The notes: a model not told the origin generated them from the sequence alone. Shown: positions 1 through 6,242, counted from the first letter of the stretch. The stretch is 10,546 nt of DNA from CAYUHZ01 sp964444625 (GCA_964444625.1 CAYUHZ010000032.1:1-10546), one strand, 5' to 3'. Numbers and translations are program-made.

Positions 1-1
1 T

Positions 2-268
2 TCAACCAACGCCAAAGATCCTCAGGGCAGACAACTTTTTTATAATTGGAACTCAAACTCCCAACATTTTAATAGTTTAATAGGAATTGAAAACGGCAGT
101 TATAAATATACTACCAACAATGAACTTCGCTATACGATAAACAATGAAGACTTACAAACTGGGGAAACCTTGAGGATAGTAAGCCAAATAAAATCAGAAA
201 AGAATAATAATAGGCGTGGAAGTTATGATGACGTTATATATTTTGATTACAAATTATCACCTCAATAA
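2..268 (+). CDS. Unknown protein, C-terminal fragment cut by the window edge
   Basis: An open frame enters from the left edge and ends at TAA 266-268, giving the last 88 residues of a longer protein. It is rich in Asn, Tyr, Ser and Thr, with alternating polar and hydrophobic stretches (for example SYKYTTNNELRYTINNE) that suggest beta strands, and it has no membrane segment or cysteine. That composition is common in surface or secreted proteins, but this is only an inference because the N-terminus is missing. The next gene starts 3 nt after the stop, so the two are probably cotranscribed. I do not recognise the family. Confidence 0.6.
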   Translation, partial: STNAKDPQGRQLFYNWNSNSQHFNSLIGIENGSYKYTTNNELRYTINNEDLQTGETLRIVSQIKSEKNNNRRGSYDDVIYFDYKLSPQ

Positions 269-271
269 AAT

Positions 272-615
272 ATGACCTTACTTGAAAAAATTATAGTACT
301 TTTAGACCTACTACTATTTTTTNNNNNNNNNNAAAATATGGCGTTGCAGAAATAATAGCGCCAGTCATTACATCATTATTATTAGCTTTTATTTTCATAT
401 GGTTTTTTGACAATAAAGACAGCATTAAGCTCTTAAAATTAAAATGGTTTATAAGGTGCTACTTGTTTTTTGCCATTAAGATCTTAATTGGCTTTTGGCT
501 TGCGATTTTATTATTTTGCGCTGGATACATTATTTTTGAACTATTCAAATTCTTGATATTTACACGCTTGAATAAAGTATATAAAAAAATAATCAATTAC
601 CACCGGAAGCACTAA
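272..615 (+). CDS. Multi-pass membrane protein, N-terminal part, interrupted by an assembly gap
   Basis: ATG 272 begins MTLLEKIIVLLDLLLFF and runs into ten Ns (323-332). After the gap a second frame (from 334) continues as KYGVAEIIAPVITSLLLAF and ends at TAA 613-615. The two parts lie in different frames, so the gap size is arbitrary and the parts probably form one gene. After the gap there are two clear membrane segments, one from about AEIIAPV to IWFF and one from about CYLFFAIK to KFLIF, separated by a short Lys-rich loop; the stretch before the gap may be a third. The stop may be artificial: a one-base change in the A-run at 583-589 would join this frame to the next entry. Family and function are not recognised. 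Confidence 0.55.
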
Positions 616-884
616 AGGAGGAATTTAGAAAATTAAACAAAAATAGAAAGCTAAACCTGAAAAAGGAAACTATTGAAATAGTTTGTAATAATATCGTTGA
701 TTTGCAAAAAATTATGAACACTGAAAACATTGTTGAAATATATTTCGCTTTTTTATATTGGCACATATTCAAAAGTAAATTTGGATTGACGCCTACAAAT
801 TTATCAGAAGAAGAACTAATTGACGCATCTAAAAATATGAAATTCAATTCAAAAAATGGCTACTATGTCTTAAGAGCATTTTAA
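585..884 (+). CDS. Probable cytosolic C-terminal part of the same membrane protein, in the -1 frame
   Basis: This frame is open from 585 to TAA 882-884 and has coding character from its beginning (NNQLPPEALKEEFRKLNKNR), but no ATG, GTG or TTG occurs before TTG 702. It overlaps the upstream frame by about 30 nt. Adding one A to the seven-A run at 583-589 gives a continuous read from the membrane protein (NKVYKK, then NNQLPPEA). The fused product would have the membrane segments first and a charged helical domain of about 95 residues afterwards. I infer a single gene broken by a homopolymer sequencing error or a real mutation. An independent 60-residue ORF starting at 702 is possible but less likely. 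Confidence 0.5.
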   Translation, partial: KNNQLPPEALKEEFRKLNKNRKLNLKKETIEIVCNNIVDLQKIMNTENIVEIYFAFLYWHIFKSKFGLTPTNLSEEELIDASKNMKFNSKNGYYVLRAF

Positions 885-989
885 TTTATGACAATTATTT
901 ATCTCATAATTAGTTAAGTTATTTATAGTAGCTTTTTGATTTGGCGTGATTTTCATATTCGTAATTTTGCTGAACGACCCGTATATACA

Positions 990-1691
990 ATGCAAAAAAT
1001 CAATTCAAAAACTATCACCTATGCTATTTTAACTCGTCCTTGGCACGCTCCGTATTTTTTCTTTAGTCAAATAATCGCCGACATAAAACGACGATCACAA
1101 GAAGAAGAATTAGAATTTCAAAAACATCGTGAGCGCGAAGCAATGGAAAATGAACAAGCATTAAAAGATATGAAGAAAATAGAATTTTTTGAAAAAAATG
1201 TTTCAAATACCGAGTTAATCATAAAAAATAATGGGCATCTCGGAATTGAGTCTGGTGAAATTGGCACAATTTCAATAAACGAAAAAGCAAAAACGATAAA
1301 AATCGAAATAAAGCAGATAGCAATAAAATGTATCAGAGAGGATGGCGCCATTTATCAAGTTCCTATTTATGGCACTGGCCATTTGCTCTGCGAAAATGCT
1401 GAATACAAAATCATCGAAAGTAAATATGGCGACGCGGTTTATATGACAGACGATAAAAATAACCCTGAACGATTAACAGCTTATGGCAAAAAAATTACTT
1501 TATGCGAGGATGCTAAAAATCCAGAACGCTTATCATTGACCATAATAAATAATCTTCTGGGGATAAAAATCATTTGCGACAAGATCAGTGTTGCTGATTT
1601 CAATAAGGTAAAAATTGACGACATAGAACGATATAAGGAATTGGAAAATGGGATTTCTTATGGAAAATTTTTTTCAATTCAATATGATTAA
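990..1691 (+). CDS. Unknown protein with N-terminal coiled coil and beta-rich C-terminal domain
   Basis: The protein has 233 residues from ATG 990; a TTG at 936 would add 18 residues, and neither start has a clear ribosome binding site. After a short aromatic stretch (HAPYFFFSQII) comes a highly charged Glu/Lys/Arg segment of roughly 45 residues (RRSQEEELEFQKHREREA onward) that looks like a coiled coil. The rest alternates Ile/Lys/Glu in a beta-strand pattern. The phrase NPERL occurs twice about 20 residues apart, which hints at a small internal duplication. There is no recognisable catalytic motif and no membrane segment. The 3' end overlaps the next gene by 44 nt, so the two are likely translationally coupled. 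I do not recognise the family. Confidence 0.6.
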   Translation: MQKINSKTITYAILTRPWHAPYFFFSQIIADIKRRSQEEELEFQKHREREAMENEQALKDMKKIEFFEKNVSNTELIIKNNGHLGIESGEIGTISINEKAKTIKIEIKQIAIKCIREDGAIYQVPIYGTGHLLCENAEYKIIESKYGDAVYMTDDKNNPERLTAYGKKITLCEDAKNPERLSLTIINNLLGIKIICDKISVADFNKVKIDDIERYKELENGISYGKFFSIQYD

Positions 1692-2274
1692 CGACGAATT
1701 TAAGCCAGACTACTTAAAATGTCCGAATTGTAAGAATGTTTTAGATATGTCATTTCTTGAAAAATCTTGCCCAAGCCCTTTGTGCGGGTTTGATTTTAAT
1801 GGTTTGGCGGCATATTTAGAAAAAAGTGAAGAAGAATTACGTAAGATAATCGTAAACACCCACAAAGATCGAGAGGGTCGTGAGTACAAGTTGGCTATAA
1901 CGGCCGTTAAATATCATTCCGGTAATTATTTGGCTCACTTTATAGAGTGTGGCTCAGGCGCTCATTATAACACTCTATTCAACGACCTACTTCTCAACTT
2001 CTTTGACGATCTTAATCTCTTGAAAGCTGTTCTAAAGTCCGATGTTATTAAGCCCAAGGACAATGTTGTTGTTTCCAAAGGTGGATATAAAATGTTCTGG
2101 GAGTTGTATGACCGGCTTAAAAAGCTCAATACAGTTGAAATTAGGAACTTCTTGATTGAAGAATTCCCCGACTTCCATCGACAGCACTATAACGACTATT
2201 TCCTCAAATACGAAGCAAAAAGAAAAACGAAAAACAAATACTACGCGACTAAAAATCATTCAAAGGGTGCTTAG
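1648..2274 (+). CDS. Zinc-ribbon protein of unknown function
   Basis: The protein has 208 residues. ATG 1648 is preceded by AAGGA (1635-1639) at 8 nt, one of the few good ribosome binding sites in the window, which favours it over ATG 1660 and ATG 1684. Near the N-terminus two cysteine pairs, KCPNCKN and, about 15 residues later, CPSPLCGF, form a likely zinc ribbon (CxxC...CxxxxC). The rest looks alpha-helical and charged and ends in a basic tail (KYEAKRKTKNKYY). A zinc ribbon with a basic tail fits nucleic-acid or protein binding, but that is inference. It overlaps the preceding unknown gene by 44 nt and its 3' end overlaps the convergent recombinase by 26 nt. Confidence 0.65.
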   Translation: MGFLMENFFQFNMINDEFKPDYLKCPNCKNVLDMSFLEKSCPSPLCGFDFNGLAAYLEKSEEELRKIIVNTHKDREGREYKLAITAVKYHSGNYLAHFIECGSGAHYNTLFNDLLLNFFDDLNLLKAVLKSDVIKPKDNVVVSKGGYKMFWELYDRLKKLNTVEIRNFLIEEFPDFHRQHYNDYFLKYEAKRKTKNKYYATKNHSKGA

Positions 2275-3143
2275 TTGTTTGCGATCTAAGATGCTCTGCG
2301 CTGGCGGCCAAATATATGGTCGTCGTTTTTATATCACTGTGCCCCATCATTCTTGAGAGCGAATAAATATCACAACCACCTTCGAGCATTAGAGTGGCAA
2401 AAGTATGCCGGAGCTTATGGATACTAAATTTAATTTTAGATGCTTCTGTTATTCTATCAACTAAATGTTTAAGGCCGTTTACCGTGAAGCCCATATTATG
2501 ATTTAACGATGTAAAAAATTCCGGGCAAGTTTTATTAAGCCTTTTTCTTTCCTGCAAATACTTCTTCATTATGTCAGCCAGCTTATAGCATATCGGCACA
2601 ACTCTATCCTTACTCCCTTTTCCCTGCCGTATAAATATCGACATATTTTCCAGATCTACATCTGTTAGCTTAAGATTTAGAAGCTCTTTCCTTCTTAGTC
2701 CGGAGAAAATGAACGTCGCAAAAATAGCATAATTTCTATACCGTAAAAAATGATAATTATACAGATAATTATAAACAATCTCAAGTAAACGCAGCGCCTC
2801 TTGTCTGGTTAATTTAGGGGGTAATCTTTTTTCAAGTTTGGGCACTTCAACATCATCAATAGGATTTTTTTCAATATAACCTTCCTTGATACACCACCGA
2901 AAAAATACGGCTAAGGTTTTGTGGTAGCAAATGAAGGTATTGGGGCGCCATCCTCGACTTACGCGACCATAATAAAACATATCTCTAACCTTATCGGCAT
3001 TTACATCCTTCAAATCCTCAATGCCAGTAAACTTACGAAAGTTTTTTATAATCCGGTCATAGCGCCGAATTGTATCCCCGGAATAGCCGAGAATTATAAG
3101 AAGAATAATCGCAAAACTTCTTACTTAGAATTTGTATGTCCAT
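2249..3143 (-). pseudogene. Tyrosine recombinase (phage-integrase family), frameshifted near the N-terminus
   Basis: The catalytic domain is complete. Counting residues from TTG 3013: Arg107 in SGLRRKEL, Lys132 in GKGSKDR, His199 and Arg202 in HKLRHTF, His225 in MMGHSD and the nucleophile Tyr234 in TTIYLAAS. The intact frame has no ATG, GTG or TTG before TTG 3013, yet upstream it still encodes conserved core-binding sequence (GYSGDTIRRYDRIIKNF), so TTG 3013 is not the true start. ATG 3143 in another frame supplies the matching beginning (MDIQILSKKFCDY). Skipping one base near 3100-3107 joins the two into about 297 residues, the usual size for XerC/D-like enzymes. It is therefore a frameshifted gene or carries a sequence error. 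It sits just downstream of tRNA-Thr, the classic place for the integrase of a tRNA-targeting element. Confidence 0.8.
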
Positions 3144-3179
3144 AATAAAAGCACTACATTTGATTGCAGTGCTTTTATT
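3144..3179 (-). terminator. Strong hairpin terminator downstream of tRNA-Thr
   Basis: A perfect 12-bp inverted repeat (AATAAAAGCACT at 3144-3155, AGTGCTTTTATT at 3168-3179) with a 12-nt loop. On the - strand the second arm supplies a T-rich run after the GC part, as in an intrinsic terminator. Because the A and T runs are symmetric it could act in both directions. It begins 5 nt after the tRNA discriminator base and ends directly before the recombinase ATG at 3143. Confidence 0.8.
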
Positions 3180-3183
3180 CTTG

Positions 3184-3474
3184 AGCCGTTGTCGGGAATT
3201 GAACCCGAGACCCCTTCCTTCATTTACACCTCTATTTCTAAAACATTTATTAGAGGATTAGACTGTATCTTGAGCGTATTTGATAAATCAAACTTAGCTC
3301 CCCTTGTCAGTCGTTCGGGCGTATTCCGATTGCTCGGAGTTGACGCCACGGTCTTAACCTTATGCAGGCCTTTAACCGTAATTCGGGCGGACACTGCGAG
3401 ATTTCCCTCGCAATGGGCAAGATCTATGTATAGACCTAACCATGGAAGTGCTCTACCAGCTGAGCTACAACGGC
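3184..3474 (-). tRNA. tRNA-Thr (anticodon GGU) interrupted by a group I intron
   Basis: The exons are 3474-3439 (36 nt) and 3220-3184 (37 nt), giving a 73-nt mature tRNA. The acceptor stem GCCGTTG pairs with CAACGGC. The D arm is GCTC/GAGC around AGCTGGTA. The anticodon stem CTTCC/GGAAG is perfect and forms only after splicing, with loop ATGGTAA and anticodon GGT. The variable loop is GGGTC and the T arm is TCGGG-TTCAATT-CCCGA. The discriminator is T; E. coli tRNA-Thr has A there. CCA is not encoded. The intron separates anticodon base 36 from base 37. The product decodes ACC and ACU threonine codons. The gene is followed by a terminator and preceded by relics of the same tRNA. Confidence 0.93.
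3221..3438 (-). other. Group I self-splicing intron (218 nt, no ORF) in tRNA-Thr
   Basis: The 5' exon ends in U and the intron ends in G (3221), as group I introns require. P1 forms between exon AUGGU and intron GCCCAU (3418-3413), with a U-G pair at the splice site and one bulged C. P10 forms between exon AAG and CUU just before that guide. Further pairings: P2 GCGAG/CUCGC, P4 ACGGU/ACCGU, P6 GGCGU/ACGCC with a CCGA-GCAA-UCGG hairpin, P7 GACUG (3312-3308) with CAGUC (3265-3261), a P8 hairpin UUUGAU/AUCAAA and P9 CCUCUA/UAGAGG. The sequence AAGATACAGTCT (3271-3260) matches the conserved S element. P3 is only weakly placed. No endonuclease ORF fits, so mobility would need help in trans or is lost. 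Confidence 0.92.
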
Positions 3475-3488
3475 ATTATTCTTATTGC

Positions 3489-3516
3489 GCCGCCGACCTG
3501 TTTAAGAATGGAGGTT
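3489..3516 (-). repeat. Second tRNA-Thr-like relic (anticodon arm to T stem)
   Basis: On the - strand this stretch reads CCAACCTCCATTCT and then TAAACAGGTCGGCGGC. The last 16 bases (3504-3489) are identical to 3592-3577 in the first relic, and the preceding AACCTCCAT resembles its AACTCCAT. It therefore looks like a shorter, more decayed copy of the same tRNA segment. ATTCTTA at its centre can also pair with TAAGAAT just downstream (3486-3480), which may be chance. Confidence 0.45.
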
Positions 3517-3576
3517 GGGCGTAGTCGTAAGATCAAGTATGTTTTTATTTTAATTTTAGTCAATTTACCCTTTATA

Positions 3577-3630
3577 GCCGCCGACCTGTTTATTACCATG
3601 GAGTTGCTCTACCAGCTGAGCTACAACGGC
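3577..3630 (-). pseudogene. Truncated tRNA-Thr relic
   Basis: The first 36 bases match the 5' exon of the intact tRNA-Thr at 34 of 36 positions, differing only at the first two bases of the anticodon stem (AC instead of CT). The GGT anticodon is kept. The sequence continues with AA, then TAAAC where GGAGT would be needed to close the anticodon stem, then a plausible variable loop (AGGTC) and the first T-stem strand (GGCGG). The T loop and the 3' acceptor strand are missing, so it cannot fold into a tRNA. A TATAAT box lies directly in front of it. I read it as the remains of a duplicated tRNA-Thr gene, broken at the T arm. Confidence 0.65.
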
Positions 3631-3631
3631 A

Positions 3632-3661
3632 ATTATAAATATAAGTTTAAATTAGCCTCAA
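3632..3661 (-). promoter_or_regulatory. Candidate promoter for the tRNA-Thr region
   Basis: On the - strand TTGAGG (3661-3656) and TATAAT (3637-3632) are separated by 18 nt. The -10 box ends 1 nt before the relic's 5' end, so transcription would start inside the relic and run through it to the intact tRNA about 150 nt downstream. I see no better promoter closer to the intact copy. The AT-rich context makes chance matches likely. Confidence 0.4.
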
Positions 3662-3668
3662 AACTTAA

Positions 3669-3720
3669 AACACCTAACATTCAACAAACACACGGCCGTT
3701 ATTGTTAGATGTTACGTGTT
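3669..3720 (-). terminator. Long imperfect hairpin, probable end of the tpiA-aldolase-TPR unit
   Basis: The arms AACAC-G-TAACAT-CT-AACA and TGTT-GA-ATGTTA-G-GTGTT pair over about 15 bp with small mismatches around a 16-nt loop containing CGGCCG. It lies 13 nt after the stop of the TPR gene. On the - strand it is followed by TTTTAAGTTTT, a broken T-run. An intrinsic terminator is the simplest reading; an RNA-processing hairpin is the alternative. Confidence 0.5.
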
Positions 3721-3732
3721 AATTCTCAAAAA

Positions 3733-4597
3733 CTAAAGCTTGTTTATTCTTTCCTTTAATGTTGGCAATTTCTGATTTTCCGGATTGGCTGCTGACAGCT
3801 TGTCATATACTTCNNNNNNNNNNNNNAATTATACTGAATTCCAGCATTGTGTCAAGATAGCGCGGATTGCTTGGCTCAATAGACAAAGCCTTCTTCATGC
3901 AGTTTATACCCTCATCAATATTGTCCATCGCTTCATAAACTAAGGCTAAATCCAAATAGGTTTGCGAACGTTGATCATTTATGCTGATTGATTGAATAAA
4001 GCCGTCTCTTGCTTCAGCTAAATTGCCGGATTCCTTGGCTAAATTTGCCAAATTATCATAAACTTCCAAATCATCTTCTTTCAGGCGTAAAACATGCTCA
4101 AAGGTCTGTTTGGCCTCGGGGTATTCCTTTCTTTCAAAATAAATTGACCCCAGCAATTTGAATGCCTTGATATTCTTTGAGTCCAAGGCGATCGCCTCAA
4201 TGCATTTATTTTCGGCTGAACGCAAATCGTCTCGCCTCTTTAAATCTTCGGCTTCCGCCAATAAAATCTCGGTTTGTTTTTTTATATCACCTGTCGGCTG
4301 AGAATTTTCTCCTTTGCTGTATGCATTCTTCAAATTTATTAATTTCTGATAAGCTAGCGCGCCAAATCTTGAAAGCGAATAACCGACTGGACGTAAGATG
4401 TTCAAAGATTTGGAAAAATATTTCACGATACTTCTCTTTAGACGATTGCCAATAATTTGCTGTTTAAATTTTGCTTCTTTTTCGGCCGGCATGTTTTCAA
4501 CGTCAAGATTAGCCAGAGTTGGAAATTTTCTGACCACAATAAAAATAATCACGCTCAAGCTTACTAAAATTATTATTAGCGGAATGATGTTGTACAT
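3733..4597 (-). CDS. Membrane-anchored TPR-repeat protein (interrupted by a 13-N gap)
   Basis: ATG 4597 starts a hydrophobic segment (about residues 4-22, IIPLIIILVSLSVIIFIVV), then a charged linker, then from about residue 115 a run of 34-residue helix pairs with the TPR pattern (for example AFKLLGSIYFERKEYPEAKQ, and LDLALVYEAMDNIDEG later). The Ns at 3814-3826 interrupt it. After the gap the protein clearly continues (EVYDKLSAANPENQKL) to TAG at 3733-3735 in a different frame, so the gap length is off by a base count not divisible by three. TPR domains act as protein-protein scaffolds and the partner is unknown. The gene begins 3 nt after the aldolase stop, so it is in the same operon. Confidence 0.85.
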
Positions 4598-4600
4598 AGC

Positions 4601-5476
4601 TTAAGTCACGATTTTGCCAACGTCAATGCGATTGACGCTGCCGAATAATTTCATTTTAGCCTTAACCGCCTTGGCAACTTCATCAATGGTAGGGCGCAAC
4701 AAATTTCGCGGATCTGTTTCGTGGCGGTTGGCAAGGCAATTTTTTATCAATGAAGAGCAAAAAGCGACTTTGATGTCGGTGCCGATATTGATCACGTCAA
4801 CTCCTGATTTTATCGCTTGTTTTATCTTGGCGTCTTCGATGCCTGAACCTCCATGCAATACAAAGGATATTTTTGTTTTGGCTACAATCTCCTTTAACAG
4901 GGGCAGATTAATATCTTCATTCTGGTACACGCCGTGCGCGGTGCCGACAGCCGCCGCAATGCTATCAATACCGGTTTCTTTGACAAACCTGGCAACATCT
5001 TTAACGTCAGCCAAAGGGATGTCAATCTTCTTATTTTTATTAACCAAATATGACCCGACCATTCCGCCAACCTCTCCTTGCACCCAAACTCCTTTGCTGT
5101 GGGCCATTTCAACTACATATTTGGTTAAATTTATATTTTCATCTAGGGGCATGTGGGAAGCATCGATGTGGACAGAGGTAAAACCGGCGTTGATGCACTC
5201 AAAAACAGAATCAAAACTCCTCCCATGATCAAGATGAAGCGCGATCGGCACTTTAGCCGCTACGTTCTTGGCGACCGTTGAGACAATATGGGTAATTGGC
5301 TTCAGACCCATATAGGTAATCGCTGATTCTGATACTTGAATAATAGCCGGAGATTTGCTTTCAACCGCCGCTCTTGCTACGCCCAACACGCTTTCTAAAT
5401 TGTGGATGTTAAATGCGCCAACGGCATATTTGCCCTTGTTGGCGGCGCTAATTAATTCTTTGATATGTACCAGCAT
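4601..5476 (-). CDS. fba: Class II (zinc) fructose-bisphosphate aldolase
   Basis: This cytoplasmic enzyme splits fructose 1,6-bisphosphate into dihydroxyacetone phosphate and glyceraldehyde 3-phosphate (glycolysis, reversible). The 291 residues match the usual length. Visible motifs are HLDHG at 81-85 (zinc ligand His81, probable catalytic Asp83), VHIDASHMPLDEN at 102-114, GEVGG at 134-138, AHG with zinc ligand His181, HGGSG with zinc ligand His208, and the phosphate-binding NIGTD at 230-234. Related tagatose- or ketose-bisphosphate aldolases share these motifs and cannot be fully excluded. The neighbouring tpiA, 4 nt upstream and handling the same triose phosphates, favours the fructose enzyme. 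The 4-nt spacing without a clear ribosome binding site suggests translational coupling. Confidence 0.93.
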   Translation of the reverse strand: MLVHIKELISAANKGKYAVGAFNIHNLESVLGVARAAVESKSPAIIQVSESAITYMGLKPITHIVSTVAKNVAAKVPIALHLDHGRSFDSVFECINAGFTSVHIDASHMPLDENINLTKYVVEMAHSKGVWVQGEVGGMVGSYLVNKNKKIDIPLADVKDVARFVKETGIDSIAAAVGTAHGVYQNEDINLPLLKEIVAKTKISFVLHGGSGIEDAKIKQAIKSGVDVINIGTDIKVAFCSSLIKNCLANRHETDPRNLLRPTIDEVAKAVKAKMKLFGSVNRIDVGKIVT

Positions 5477-5480
5477 AATT

Positions 5481-6242
5481 TTAAGCTAAAATTGTTGTTG
5501 CTACTTTATAAAATTCAGAAATATCCAAGCTGGCTCCGCCGACCAGCAACCCGTCCATGTTTTCCAATCCGACAAAATCTTCCACGATCTTGCTGCTGAT
5601 ACTGCCGCCATAAACGATGCGAAAATTATTCTCAACAATTCTGGAATCAAAGACATCGCCCAATGCTAATTTTATTATCTTGTGCGCATAGGCCGCCTCG
5701 GTCGGCTCAATAGCGGTGCCGGTGCCAATCGCCCAAATCGGTTCATAAGCGACAACAATCTGTTGGTCGCCGATAATATCAAGGCCGCTCAGCGCTTGAT
5801 GGAGCTGTTCAACCAAGACATAATCTCGCCGATCGGTTTTTCTTTCTTCCCAGTTTTCACCGATGCATACCACCGGAGTAATGCCATCAATATTCAACGC
5901 TGCTTTTACTTTTTTGTGAATCATCTCATAGTTTTCCAGTAAATATTGCCTTCTTTCTGAATGTCCAACAATAACATATTCGCAACCTATCTCTCTTAAC
6001 ATTGAAGCTGATGTCTCGCCGGTATAAGCGCCTCGATCCTCCCAAAAAAGATTTTGCCCGCCTAATTTGATATTACTGTGATGGAGCGCTTTTTTTATTT
6101 CCGACAAAGCCAAACTATTGGGGCAAATAACCAACTTACCCTTGTCTTGGTCGCTGAATTTAATCTTGTATTTTTTTGCCAATTCGATGCTTTCGGCAAT
6201 GTTTAATTTCATTTTCCAATTGGCAATTACTATTTTTTCCAT
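5481..6242 (-). CDS. tpiA: Triose-phosphate isomerase
   Basis: This enzyme interconverts dihydroxyacetone phosphate and glyceraldehyde 3-phosphate in glycolysis and acts in the cytoplasm. At 253 residues it has normal full length. All key positions are present: Asn8 and Lys10 in ANWKMK, the electrophile His94 in GHSERR, the base Glu167 in YEPIWAIGTG with the loop-6 hinge, YGGS at 211-214 and GGAS at 235-238 for phosphate binding. It is the first gene of a unit followed by the aldolase and a TPR protein. An extended -10 promoter and a structured leader precede it. An AGGGA about 11 nt before the ATG may serve as a weak ribosome binding site. Confidence 0.97.
   Translation of the reverse strand: MEKIVIANWKMKLNIAESIELAKKYKIKFSDQDKGKLVICPNSLALSEIKKALHHSNIKLGGQNLFWEDRGAYTGETSASMLREIGCEYVIVGHSERRQYLLENYEMIHKKVKAALNIDGITPVVCIGENWEERKTDRRDYVLVEQLHQALSGLDIIGDQQIVVAYEPIWAIGTGTAIEPTEAAYAHKIIKLALGDVFDSRIVENNFRIVYGGSISSKIVEDFVGLENMDGLLVGGASLDISEFYKVATTILA

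Noticed and set aside
1118..1351. A - strand ORF of 77 hydrophobic residues
   Set aside because: It is antisense to the Lys/Glu-rich coiled-coil gene; the Phe-rich, hydrophobic translation is what antisense of AAA/GAA codons produces.
3184..3220. A duplicated tRNA 3' end in the left part as the second attachment site of an element
   Set aside because: I looked for the T-arm/acceptor sequence on both strands in 1-2250 and found only matches of about 9 nt, which are expected by chance. The other end may lie outside the window.
3221..3438. Homing endonuclease ORF inside the intron
   Set aside because: The 218-nt intron is filled by core pairings, and no frame on either strand carries a LAGLIDADG, GIY-YIG or HNH motif.
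3132..3524. A + strand ORF of 130 residues with the phrase PLSGIEPETPS
   Set aside because: It is the antisense of the intron-bearing tRNA-Thr. The phrase GIEPE comes from reading the reverse complement of the T arm, a well-known spurious protein in databases.
3577..3630. The first tRNA relic as a functional tRNA or a second intron-bearing tRNA
   Set aside because: No GGAGT-like strand to close its anticodon stem and no matching 3' half occur before the intact copy, and the following sequence lacks group I core elements.
4614..5228. A + strand ORF of 204 residues
   Set aside because: It lies entirely antisense to the aldolase, whose motifs are complete, and its translation has no recognisable features.
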